This document shows positions 1-13,030 of a stretch of DNA of 64,000 nt, one piece after another (within the stretch, counting starts at the first letter, position 1; the number at the start of each line of letters is the position of its first letter). Below the pieces are notes generated by a model. It did not search any database, had not been told where the DNA came from, and worked only from the letters and a program-made list of their open reading frames with translations. The translations under genes were made by a program, and so were the position numbers. This DNA is from Lycocorax pyrrhopterus obiensis (taxonomy: Eukaryota > Chordata > Aves > Passeriformes > Paradisaeidae), in assembly GCA_014706295.1 (NCBI GenBank), contig JACSVZ010000006.1:25974629-26038628 (forward strand), in the 5' to 3' direction.

Positions 1-3000
1 TCAGCACCAAGGTTAATGAGAGTTTTGTCATTGTCTTCCATGAGCATAGGAACAAGGCGTGCACTTACAAATTTTTGTTATTAACATCATCTCTATATAT
101 TTTATGATGGTGGCTTTTAGAGAAGTGCCTGTGAAGGTTTTTGAAAAGAATCTTTATTATGCTGGCCATGTAGCTTCCCTTTCCAGTGCTTCCCATCATG
201 CTACTGATCTCCCCAGTCACTTTCTGCTAGTTCAAAACTTGGTCCACGTGTCACAGTCCACCACTTTACAGGACCTAAGAAGTTGCTTTTTAAGATGCAC
301 GGTTGTCATTCCATACTTGGGCTTTGCAGTCCCCTGCCTTTTTTGGCACAAAACAGTTTTCCTGATGTTGCTTGCTGCTGCTTGCCTCATCTTCTGGCTT
401 GAACTTACTAAGGCATGTAATGGATGCTTTTGTAGAATGAGTCATATCTTGATTTTCAAAATAAAGTGCGTAACACTTCAATCACTTTGCTACCTGATTA
501 GCAGAGGAAATTGGTATAAATACAATACCACAGCAACCAAAGTGGGTGACTATACTGACGTTGCCTTCATATTGAACTCATACCTTAGTTTATTTGTTGG
601 GAGGTAGTTGATTTGTAGTCCCCAGCTCAATCATGACTGAAGATGATGAAAATACATTAGCATTTATTAGCTAGCAGCCCAAAAAATGAAACTATTTACT
701 GGTTTAATGAAACACTTTACTGGTTTATACCTCTTTTTCACAAGCTTTCACATAAATGAAACTTTGTAGGGATAAATTATCAGTGAGAATGGACTTAATA
801 CTATTGAGACCTCATCAAGAATCAAAATTAGCATCAGATGGAATAAGTAATTAAAATGCTAACACAATCAGGGATGAGAGAATACCATGTCGCTCATGTG
901 GCCAGTCACACATGCCCAAAAGAAAATTGCTTTTCAGACATTTTGAACATTTGTATAAATAATTCATGTCTCCAGAGATACATATGTTGGTATGTTAAGA
1001 CTTGTTGAGCTGATCACAATTTGAAACAGGTCAAAATTGAAGAGTGAATTACTTCTCATGAGTATTTAGGTCAGTTCTACTAACAACTGAATGATTTTCC
1101 AAAAGCACAGATGTGCTTACCTGCTACTGGAAGCCCACAGGTAGTAGATGTGTCAGGGGCCCTGGTGTCTGACAATTCTCCACCTAAAATATACCTTCTA
1201 TTCCACCACAGTTCTTCTCATCTGCATATCTAAAACTCTTGAAAATTACTGATCGTACTTGGAAGAATAGAGTTCTGAAGGGCAAGCTGCCTGCTTCTTT
1301 CTTAGGCATTTGAGTACAAGTAAGCCTTTTGTCCAGAGTACTCTGCACGTAGTAGCACCCACTAATCCCCTTGAAATAATGAGGGGGCAGAATGGAAAAG
1401 GGTGAATACAGAGGTGATAACCATGACCACGGCTTCTCTGCTCATGCCATGTGTATTAGGCATGTGGCATTTGCTTCCATGACAGAACCAATTTACAAGA
1501 CTCCCACCCTCAAGCTCTCCTTCCAGCTCCTGCATCACCCTTCAGCTATTGTGCTTCTGTTCTGTTTCTATTGTGCCAGTATACAAATGTTCACAAAGCT
1601 AGGATGAAAATAAAACTATTAACATTTTTTTGGTTAAAAAAATATCCCTTTGATAGAAAGGCTTATCCACATCATTTTTGGGACAGATGGGAATTAAATA
1701 AATCCCAGGACAGAACTATTCCCTAAATAAAAGGGAAGGTGGTGCTGTAATCACTAAGCAAGTCTGTAAATCACTAACCAATTCTGTGCAATAGCAAGCA
1801 GCATTTCTCACCACCAGACAGATACTGTGAGTATGTGCACTGTCAAACCATTTTCAAGGCACTGGAAAGTGGTTTTGTTAATTTTTTTACTGTGCACTGT
1901 TACATGGTTTAACCCATGTGGCCCCAGCTTCCAGAGCAGTACTGTTGTATGTGCGAGCTGCAGGATTTCCTTCATTCCTAAATGTTGGCAGGCAGGTGGC
2001 TTCCCAGCAAGTCCCAGGGTGCTTCCCAATGTCTAAAACAAGCAAGCTGGAGACACATTTTCCCCTCCAAAAGCTGAGTGCTCCCCAGTGCATCCACAAC
2101 AGCTGTGCAGCTCTGCAGCAGTGCCGCAGAGCACCAATGCTGAAGCACACACACCCTGGCTCTCTTTTGATTTCCCATGTGTTTTTAAGGGTGACTTACT
2201 CCTGCTGCAGAAGGAGCATGTTCCAGAGGAACCAGGAAGTCCCACAGATTAATTTATCAAAGAATAGATGAACATCACACTTCTTGTGAGCAGAAAGGCA
2301 GTGAGTCATTTCACCTCATAGGGATGCTGTCGTAATTAGCCAAAGACAGTCCCTGAAAATCTAAAGTGATAAGAATTGTTCCTTAATAATACTTAACAGT
2401 GAGTAATTTCAGGCATTGCAAATAGCAGCAAAACAGCTGTGTGACAGGAATGGAAAAGAGCACAAGGAATCAAACGCTGCACTATTATCAAACCTCTCCA
2501 GCAGCACAGCAAAGGCATGGATAATGCATGCCTATATTGAGCCAGCAGATTATTTTCATTTTAAAAAATTGCATTTCCAGCTTTCCTGAAGCTATCTTAC
2601 AGGACTGCAGAAGCTATGTATGCATGGCTGACAATGAGAGAAATGTATACATTTAGGAGGAGAGCATTTTGGTTGCACATGTTCCTTCACAGCTTTACCC
2701 AACCAGTTCACCTTATTCCAAATTCTGCATTGGAAGATGGGGAGACCATATCAGACGTTTTACAACTGTTCCAGTGTCTAATACCATGATGGCCACTGGA
2801 AACTTCTGTGTACAGAATCAAGGGATTTTGTAACTGGAACTGCTTCATCAGCGGAGCTGGGATCTGTAACAATCCATTTCTCACAGATTAGCATATACTG
2901 GGAAAGAGGAGACTTAATACTTGGCTGGAGGTTACACAGACTGCTTGGCACTCTCGCATGAGCGCTGATGGATGTCGGCTTGGCAATTTAAGATGTTAAA

Positions 3001-6000
3001 TCCCCCAGCTGTTAGTTCTGCTGTATCAGGTAGCCTTTGGCAAGGGCTACAACTGGCAGTTCAGAACCCAGTGCCTTGGCACAAGTCCACTGTCCCTGGC
3101 AGCAGCCACAACAGGCTGTGCACTGGCATGGGTGCAGACACACAGCTGATAAAGGAGAAAGCAGAAGGAGGATGCAACCAACCAGGGACAGTAGCACCAA
3201 AATGCTACAATTATATCACCCACAGATTGTCTTTCAGAGACTTCTGACTGCATACAGCTGCCCCACTGTAGCACTCTTCTTTACAAGAGCTGATGTCACT
3301 GCACTACCTAGAGGGTAAGACAGAATACTGTTATTACTCTAATACTCTTTGTCCCTCTGAGGCTGCCAGTATCACAGTAACAGCAGGATTTGTGGACTAA
3401 GTTTGCACCTGGCTTTCACTCATCAGAAAAAATTTGTGCCAACAGCATCACTCTGACAATAAATTAAATCCCCATTTGGGGTTTTAGTTACAGCATCTCA
3501 CAAACTTCAGTGAAATGTGTTTCACTGTCACAAGAGAGGGAGTGCCCAGCTGTGCTCCAGTTTCGCAAAGTTATTTACGTATTGGCAAGCTACTATATGT
3601 TTTACAACAGGTCTGAGCTGATTATCAAAACTGTCCCTTTGGACTCAAAAATCTGTGTCTCTGTGACAGCAGTTAATGCTGCAGCATGATTCAGGGATCA
3701 ACACTGCAACAGTAAACCATGCATTAGCCTTGTCAGCAGCACCCTTAGAAACCACTTGTATGGGTGAACTGAACAAGCCCACAGAAACCCGAACAGAGAT
3801 ACTTAGGGAAAAGAGGAAGATTTAGTCAGCTGGATACAGTATAAAAAATGGCAATTCTGTTTTGATTCCAGTTTTTATGGCTGTCTTTTCTTCATATAGA
3901 AATACATCTCACACTAAATACCTGTAATGCTCCTATGAAAGCTCAACCAACTTAGAGTGATATTGCAATAAATCAATAAAATACTCCACTTGAACCTCTA
4001 CATAGTTTGTCACCAGAAAAAACCAAGTGAGTTCATACCTAAACATTCATTATCACCTTTGTTGGCACAGAGCCATCTGACAGAATGAGATTTGAACAGA
4101 TTTAACAGAGCTCTCTGCTTGAGACAAGATTGCATTGATCCAGGGTATGACTGCATTTGAACTACCAAGGATGTGAGAACCTACACCTCAGACAAATAGG
4201 GGGTTTTTTTAGAGATTTAAAACCTGTCTTAAATCCAAGCTTTCCCATACAGCTTTTCCTTTGCCTGTCTGCAGGCACCAGATATCTAGTACTTTATTCA
4301 TGCCTGGCAATAAAAATTCGCTAATGAATATTGCTGTTCTGATACCTGAGGCAGCAAGAGCTTTGAGCTGGATCCACTTATGTATTTTCCCTAAAGTATC
4401 CAAAACCACTAAAAGGGCATCTGGTCTCATCCTGCTTCTCACCAAGCATATCAAATTACTTCTACAGAAAGCATAATTTCTCCCTTCTCAAAGGAGCTTG
4501 TTGCTCAGAGTATTCTAAAAGCTGGTTGCAAGGCTCCTTCCCAATTGAAAAAAAGTCTGGAAGGATGACGAACCCAGTGCATTTGTAAGAGCTTCCACTT
4601 CTGATGTTCTTAAAGAGGGCAGCCCTCCATACCAGTTGCTTAGGTTTTGCCATATCTGTAAATGAAGAGCTTCTCTCATTCACCCTCTTACCAGACTGCC
4701 CCTGCTCTCACATGAGACCTGTCAGCCATAAACCTGTTCTCTGGAATGTGTTGCTTCCCATGGGCCTGTGAACCCTGGGTAAAAAAACCCTCTTTTTCTC
4801 CACTTTGACTTGTCTCTGGTTGTTACAGCATAGCACTGGGAATAAAAACTCTCTTCTTCTTCTGGCCAATTCCTTTAACTGTTCTAAAATACATACTCAG
4901 CTTTAAATTTCTTTCAAGCTTGGTGGACTAAAAAGAGAGAGAGAGGTTCCAAAACTCAGATCATTCAAACAGTGCAACTTTCTGAGATGCAGTGCAATGC
5001 AAACTATCTGAATGAAAAAGTCTGAAGGGTTCCTGCCTGCCCATCTTCGCTTAATATGCCAGCTATAAGTGATAGGATGTTCTTAGCATGTCATCTCATT
5101 CACAGCATTCACAATTCACCAGTGTGCAGGTGAGTCTCCATCCATGCCTGCTGTACTCCCGTTGCTGCCTGCACTATGACATGCACAAAACACATTACTT
5201 CACAAAGACTCTGCCCCTGGATCAAATGCCATATTCAAGCTCCCACAAAGCCTAACAAAAGAATAGGCAACAGCAGGACACAGAAAAGCAAACTTTATCA
5301 TAGCACACTCACAAAACAAACAAGACAGTACCATACGAAACACCCCAGCAAGAGCAGGAATGGAGATCAGCACAAAAGGCTGCCAAGGTTATCCCATATA
5401 CTTCCCATTGGGATAGCAGAGTGACTGCTCTCTGGGCAAGACATTTTGCAATTTGAAACTCACTTTATAATTTTTGAGGCACTCAGATAACAGATCCTAG
5501 GTTACTCCATATACCCTATGCAGAATACACACACTGAGCTTGTATCGTTGCAAATACACTCTCAGAAGGATTGCCTGTGGAGACTGCATGCACACAACAA
5601 TCTGTAGATCCACATTAACTTCTGACATGCCATTCTTCTGAGCTGCAGAGAACATGCTGGCAGCAAAACAGAAGAGGTTTTAAAGTTACAGCATGAACAT
5701 CCAGAGCAGCAGATTTAAACATCACAGGAACAGAAAGACTAGCACAGAGCTGTGAAGCTGAGCAAGTTGTTTTTTAGATACTCTGAGAGACAGATTCACA
5801 AATAGCTTGTTGATATTGAAACTGAGGAATTAGCAAGTAGGACTGCATGTTTCCTTTTTTTCACATCAAAATTTAAAATGTATTTTTGGCTCAGTTTATG
5901 TCATTTCTTACCCCTCATCTTTTAAGTCAGCCGCTGAGCTAAAATAATTCATTCTTCAGAGCACACTAGTGTTAAGCCACAGTGACTGCTCTGTTTCCAC

Positions 6001-6949
6001 ACTTTGGAAAGATTTCTTTCCCCAGAGGACTATAAATCAGTTATGTTACTTTCACAATGTATTTTTACACTGCACACAAATTTACAAGTTACTCAGATTC
6101 TGATAGTTTAGTCTATATGAGTTTCCCTTTTTATTTTCAAAAAGATGTATAGCTTGTCTTTATATGGATATGTAGATTTCAATAGCAAATATTTGACATT
6201 AAACAATTCCAGTACATGAGCATATGAAATTAGCAAAGCCTGGTATATCTTAAGCACTTTTCTGTTGCACACAGAGGAATGCAGAGTTATTTTCACCAAA
6301 TGCTCTTCTCATTTAGTGTCATCTCAGTAACATCAGAGGTACCAATACGTGACCCAGGGTATCCCCTGGTGACCACAGAGGACAGGAAAGCTGGAGCTGA
6401 GTCACTTCCCAGCACAGCCTCATCAAGTCTCAGTCTTCAGCCTCTGAGACCTCTCAGGCCAGGGGAACAGCAAAAGGAAAAGCTTAGCTTGCTTAAAAAA
6501 AAAATTAAGGATTCATTTAGAGGAGGGGCTGACTTGTCCAGAAGCAGCTGTGCTCTTAGATGAGTCTGTATTTCTGCAGTCAGAGCTGAAGGAAAAAAAA
6601 TCTCTCCACCTGGTAATATAGCAATCTTGGAAGATCTAGTATACAGTGCTTTGAGACAGTACAGTTGTCCTAGAATATTACAGCCATAAGTAGAGTTTAT
6701 ATATTTCATTGTCTTCTGCCAAGGTGTGAATTCTTGTATAAAAGCAAAAAAACCCAGAACAAACTGGAAGGTTCTGGTACTCACGGATTTGCTTCAATTT
6801 GTGAAAATGAAGCCTTGCCCCCAATGCATCTATATTTACAGGTATTATAAATCTTGAGAAATTATCTTCTGAGTGCCTTTCCTGTCTCTGTCTTGATCTA
6901 TATCTATGGCTTCTTGACACTGCAGTAATACAAATAACAAAACACAATG
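1..6949 (+). other. GABRB1 upstream intron, left part; no exon seen
   Basis: AT-rich, unstructured DNA. The exons expected upstream of 16615 (including the small exon with the cysteine-loop motif DEQNCTLEIES) were sought in both strands and not found, so this is read as part of a large GABRB1 intron. Short open frames occur but none resembles a protein family. There is a small GC-richer patch around 2030-2160 with no clear identity. Confidence 0.6.
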
Positions 6950-7297
6950 CCTCAAATCTCCTAAAGGCAGCCAGCAAGAGAGCTGGAGATGGACTTTTTA
7001 CGAGGGCATGTAGTGACAGGACAAGGGGTAATGGCTTCAAATAAACCTGAAAGAGAGCAGGTTTAGATTAGATATTAGGAACAAATTCTTTACTGTGAGA
7101 GTGGTGAGGCACTGCCACAGGTTGCCCAGAGAAGGTGTGGATGCCCCATCCCTGGAAGCGTTCAAGGCCAGGAGGGATGGGGCTCTGAGCAACCTGGTCT
7201 AGTGAAAGGTTTTGCTGCCCATGACAGGAGGGCTGGAACTATGAGTTCCTTCCAACTCAAACCTTTCTATGCTTCTGTGTTTCTGTTATTCTGTGAC
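6950..7297 (+). mobile_element. CR1 LINE, 5'-truncated 3' end
   Basis: The block shows the usual order of a CR1 3' end: the stretch around gagctggagatggacttttt, gggcatgtagtgacaggac, a segment like agattagatattaggaa, then gaggcactgccacaggttgc, ccctggaagcgttcaaggcc, and a tail of CTATG/CTGTG repeats near 7265-7297. It is well preserved and clearly 5'-truncated. It lies in the sense direction within the GABRB1 intron. The left edge is approximate. Confidence 0.88.
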
Positions 7298-10200
7298 CAC
7301 TAAATTACCTATGGAGAGTTCTTCCTGAGGGGAAAAAAACCTGCTATTTAAACTTTTACCATTTCTAATTCAAACCACACAGACAATGACTGCCTTACTT
7401 GTATTCCTATTTAGGGTCAAAGCAACAGAACCTGTAATTTAAATAGTTCACACACTTACTCTGGACAGGAATATGTATCAACAAGATTAGGCAGACAGGA
7501 AACCATTCAGCATCTTTTGATTTTAAGACCTGGGACCTTCTCCCTCCGTGGAGCACCTGCCCCTCCATTAGACCTTACATTAGTCCACTAACCAGTGTGT
7601 GCTGCATGTCTGCTTCCCTCCACACAAAACTGCAGATACCAAGCAGAGATTGTACATTAACCACCAAAAAAGCCTGTTCTTTGACTTTAGCCTGTGCTTT
7701 TAGCCACAGAAACCCACTACTCATTCTTTGGTGCTTAAGGAAAAATGGCAATCATAGCAGTACTTCAGACACCTTGATGTCCAAGGAGGCATTCATCTCC
7801 TTGGTGCAGGAGTGCACTCCTCTCTGAACTCAGCCTGGTTTTGCCCAAGGGGACATGGTACTTTTTAGGCAAGAAATTTTTCTCAGCACAATATATGAAT
7901 TCAGCAATGTGTAATTATTTTGGCAAAATATGCATACAGAAAATGTGGAGTACATGTACAATACATGTGCATTGCCAAATTCCTCTCAATTATTCTTAAT
8001 TTTGTCAGAATTAAAATTTTAATGTAGCTCAGTGTAACTTTAAATCTTTCCACAATTGTTCATGAATTGAAAATTCAGCTACTTATACAGTCAGAATAGT
8101 GAGTGAGACCATGCTGACAACTAAGTAGAAACAGCCACTCACTCACTCCCCTTTTCCCCCAACTGGGGAGGAAAATCAGAAAAGAAAGGGCAGACCACCA
8201 TGAAAACTTCATTCTCACTATTTATATAAAAAGCTGAAGTACAGTGGACTTGTACTTTCCTCCACATTTATCTCTCTGAAAAACTTCATGCACCTGAATT
8301 AAGTAATTAAAATTTTCAAAGGGTTTTCACTGTCTCAGATGGGAACACAGTATTGCACAGAAATATGTGTACTTGTGTAAGGCATGCTGGCATAAGCAAC
8401 AAACATACAATATCCTAATTCACCTCCAGTCTGAGTCCTGTGGAAAGCAGAGACCCTACTGCCTTAAAGAAGAAGAGGTTTTGGCCTGACACACTGGAGC
8501 ACTAACTAGATGGACCTGGATTTCAAATGCCTTTTTCACCAAGTACAACGGCTGTATCTAAAATTGGGCGAGTCTGCCTGGCAACAAAATGAGAGCACTT
8601 AGAAGTAGATCTTAATTAGTCAAATGAAATAAGTGCTCAAGGGCAAGATGTGTTTACAATATGAGCAGACAAAACTGTGTACCATGCAATATTGACTGAA
8701 CTAAATTAATTGAAAGCTAAGCAGCTGGACCTCTGTTGCTAGTGTTTACATAATGTGCTTATAAATAGTGTTGTTCCCTTTTTAACTTTGTAAAGCAATT
8801 CAAGTCAGAAAAAACCTTCCAGGATTATGGCTCAGACTGCGAGAGTCATCTATTGTGCAGCAGCTCAAATGAGAAAGAGGAAGGAAGAAACTGGTGGGGG
8901 TGAAAAGAGATTTGCATTGGACTTATAAATTCTACATAAAATGTGCTCCTAACAGTACTGCAAGCAAGTTACCTTAGTCAGGTTCATGTGAATGTGTGGA
9001 AGTCCTTTGAGTTAGCAAACAAGGGGAAGGACTGCAACACGGGACTTTCAGGAGAGGGCAGGTCTCCATCAACATGTCAAGGTCTTTCATCCTGAGTCTA
9101 GCACCCCCAGCCTGTGCTGCCAGGACTAGAGTAGAAACAACGTGTGGTCTGAATTTTCCTGCTCCTGAAAATGGATTTCTTCTTCCTCCTTATCAAACTA
9201 GAGGGGAATAAGGTTAGAAGAAAAAAAGAAAGAGGGGAAAAAAGCAAGCAAACCTCTCCAGAAGAGGTCAGGAGCTTTGATTCACCTTTCTGCAAGTTGA
9301 GATACAGCTGGTTACAGTAGAGTGTCCAATCAGAAGAATAGGAAAGAGAGAAAGAGAAAGATCAAAACAGATTCAGGAAAAAGGCATCTCAGAATGAAAG
9401 AAAGATAAGATGGCTGGAATTTCTGACACTTGCTACTGGAAAGAAACAAACCCTCTCTTCCCAGCTCCAAGCTCTCAAGGACAGTCTGGTACCACCAGCA
9501 AGTGAAATGGCACGCAAGGCAAGGAGACTGTTTGGGTTCACCTCCTCATGCATAGCTTCTGCTCTAATCACTGTTGACTAGTCTTTAGACAAGAATATGA
9601 CAGTGAGACTTCAGAACTTTGGTGGTTTCAGCCCCACAAGAGAAGAGGATCCAGGAAAAGGAGTGAGAAATGTGGAAGCGATTAAACAAAATGATCCTCA
9701 GCAGATGTAACTACCAAAGTAACTGAAGCGCCATTTTAAAACTTCCTGCCTCAGAGCCACTCAAACTAGCTTACAAGATTAGAAACTTGCTGAAAGTCTG
9801 TAGAAACTGATGTATGATGTATCAGGGCTGACCTGTTGACAGCAGTTGTGCACCTGTACACATTACATGTACAATTACACAAGTGTCTGGGCTGCACAAG
9901 AGGACACCAGTCACAAACATATACTGCTCACCTGCTTTCTAAAAAATTTTAAAGAACAATATATTATTGGTGGAAAATTTTAGACAATAGGTCATCAAAA
10001 TTATTCAAGTCCAAATTTGAATCACTGGCACTGCACACTAAACATTTGCATATAAGGAACTTCAGAGTTTTCAATGACATTTTAGCCTCTGAGCTACTAT
10101 GGGCAGGTTTCTTATTGCTACACTAAATGTGTGGGCATGAACAAGACTTTTTAATCACAGTTTGATTTACAGGAATTACACAGAGATGTGTAGAGTCAGA

Positions 10201-12789
10201 GGTTCTTAACACCAGGATAAAAAGCATCACTCCAGTGATGAAAGAAAAGTGTTGTAAAGGTGAAAGAAATGAGGTGGGTAAATCAGGCTGCATTGGAACA
10301 TGTCAGACCCCTAATTGTTGTACTGTCTTAGATCAAATGTCCATCTTGCCCATCACCTTGTCTCTGAGAGTGGCCAGCAGAACATATCAATGAAGCTAGA
10401 ACAGAGCATAGGACACACACGTGCTGGTATTTCCTCAGTAAACACCTGCAGTAAGTGCTCTGAACTTTGCTACATCCAGTCAGAAACAGTATCATTGTAC
10501 TTAACAACCCAAATAGATTTTTATTCTGTCATTCTATGGCAGCTTTTGAACAAGCATAAACTAAGGACGCCTGTGTCAATGAGTGAACACAGTGAGTTCT
10601 GCAGTTTATCTATATGTTGTATTTCCCATTATTTCTTTCAAACTAGCCACTAGGCATATGATTTGTTGCTTTTTTCATCTGAAAGTCTGATGGTCTGTAA
10701 ATCATCATATGCCCTTCAAGCTCACCATGCTAACTCAGGATCTTACAGACTTTTTTTTCATCAGCCACCTTACCTCCAGGCTAAAGAATCGTGACTCAGA
10801 CAGGTCCTTTCTTCACTGGAATCAAGTGTGTCCTTCATCATGTCCACGGCCCTTCTTTCTAGCCAACTTAAGATTGCTATTTCAGGCAAAGAAAGGAAAC
10901 TGCACAAAATAGCGCAACATGAATTGGAATGTATATGGAAATGCAAACAAAGAATTTTTCATTTGCTTCCCTTTCCTAATAATTCCTTAGTTTGTTGTTT
11001 TGGGGTTTTTTTTAATAGCTAATGAGAATTAAATTCTTACTAGTGAATAGGACACAAAATAAAATCCCAGCATGCCTTACAGGAGGAACTCTTGCACATG
11101 AAAGCCGAACAAGCTAAAACATACTAATGTGTGTTTCTGATTGTGCATTGCATTATATTTATTTTAGGCTTTTAGGTCCTTTGCCATCACTGGCATAATC
11201 CAGTAGGAGCCAAATTAACTGGTAAGGTATTTTCAATGCAAGTTTGACTACTTATCCAGAATCCTTCATTTCCTCTGTTGAGGCACAGTGACACAGAGAA
11301 GTCCTGCTGTGTTAGCCATTAAACAGATATTAAGCAAAACCAAACAATTTCTCTCCCAAAGGACTTTCAGGTTTGTATCAAGTCTCATTGGCAAAAAATG
11401 ATAACAAGTAACAATGAACCAATAATAAAGGTACTTGCAAATTAAGGCAAGGTTGTAATTCACTCTGACCTAAATCAGGATCTTGCAAGAGTGACTTTAT
11501 GCTGTAGTAACATTTATTTTCTGCTTCTAATGGATAGGAAGTTATGTCTCCAACTGGGAGATTGCCCCATACATAAAATTTATTTTTATTTGAGAAACCT
11601 TCTTATATAACTGACAATGTTTAGTACTCCAGCAGTCTAACCAAATTTTCATTTCTACCAGTGTTGCTAAGGCTAAATTCTAACTTATATCCCCAGTGAA
11701 AATAGAAAATATTTCTCAGTACAGATGCAAACACACACTCAAACACAGGTGGCAGGGAGCCTTTTCAAGCAGTTCTATCACCTTAATGTTGTTACATTGA
11801 TTTCCAAAACACATCTTCAGATGTGTGGTGCCCCATTCACATGTCAAGTTTAAGTTGAAACAGTACAATACATTTACCGCTGTACGGACCGCCTTGGTGG
11901 CATGTGGAAGAAATGCATTCTCTGCCTGTTTGAATATAGTCATAGGAATAATAACAAGAAAAATACAGTATGTTTAGCAACAAAGACTAAGCTGTTACAA
12001 AAGGCACAATCCGGGAGTAATGGAAGAGGGTTGGGGTCCACCCTCATGTCCTTACCCCAGGCCAACTGATTTGTGCACATGGAGTGGATGTAGTCTTTTG
12101 AAAAGCTCTACTTAGGTCTGAAGGAAGAGACCCGGCTGCTGGGTGTTTCAGAGCTACCTACCACGGAGAGTCAGAGGAAATCAGGGATTCTGTTTGGACA
12201 TCTCTGCTGAATTGCTAATCATAGTGGAACCATGACTTGTATTTGTGAATGTAACACAGATCCTCATTTATCCCAGAGGTATTTGAGAAGACAAGTGCTG
12301 CAGTGTAAAATAAAGCAGCCTGGTGACATCCCATACACTGTTAAACTTGGCTATATCACAATGTCAGCAACATTTCTAAAATATTTTTTCTGTGAACAGC
12401 AAGATTTATACATAACCTATTTCTTGCCGTGTGTGTATATAGTTACTTTTTAGATCTGTGGTACTTCTCACTTGAACTCTCAGCTGCTCCTCTAGAAGTA
12501 AAAAGAAAAGTGTTGGCACACTGAGTGCTGTATTTTCATTTCTAGACAATATTTTCTAGGAAGTTTTATATCTCGAGCTGGGCAATTAAATGTGTTTTGT
12601 AGTGGTTTTGAAGATGGAAAAGAATCTAGCAAGCGAAAAACGGCTTAAGTAGAACAAATATTTTTCAGGCACCATTATTAATTATACAACAAATAAATAA
12701 AATGTTAGCGGTCACTTATTACTTAGGTCAACAGAACCAGGCTCAGAACTCCTGGGAAAACTGTTTGATTAAGCGAGCTAGACTGCTAG
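7298..12789 (+). other. GABRB1 intron, middle part; no gene seen
   Basis: AT-rich sequence with no exon, RNA gene or clear repeat that I could recognise on either strand. A purine-rich patch lies at about 9210-9410. Confidence 0.5.
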
Positions 12790-13030
12790 GGATGTCAGCC
12801 CGGGAGCGAGGCCATGCTCGCTCCAGAAGCACGGAGCAGCCGCGCTGGGCTCCCCGCGCATCCCCCGCGCATCCCCCGCCGGAGCGCGGCACCCCCGACC
12901 CCACCGCGCAGCGCGGGCGCCCCCGCGCGGCCCCGGGGCGCGCTGCCGGAGCAGCCCGGCGCTCCCCGTGCCCGCCGGGGAACTGCGGGGCTCCTGCCCC
13001 CGTTCACGTCGCGCCCACCCCGTGACAGCC
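12790..13030. promoter_or_regulatory. Isolated intronic CpG island
   Basis: About 240 bases are strongly GC-rich and dense in CpG, with abrupt edges against AT-rich intron. It contains a perfect 11-base tandem duplication (12852-12862 and 12863-12873). No coding homology was recognised in any frame. It may be an alternative or antisense promoter inside GABRB1. A donor-like AGAG|GTATG lies about 110 bases to the right. The function is inferred from composition only. Confidence 0.55.

Noticed and set aside
59..607. 182-codon open frame on the plus strand with hydrophobic stretches
   Set aside because: It lies in AT-rich intron, resembles no family, has no supporting splice or promoter context, and is close to the longest frame expected by chance in this much DNA.
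6678..7040. 120-codon minus-strand open frame
   Set aside because: Its first part is the reverse of the CR1 3' end and the rest is intron; not a gene.
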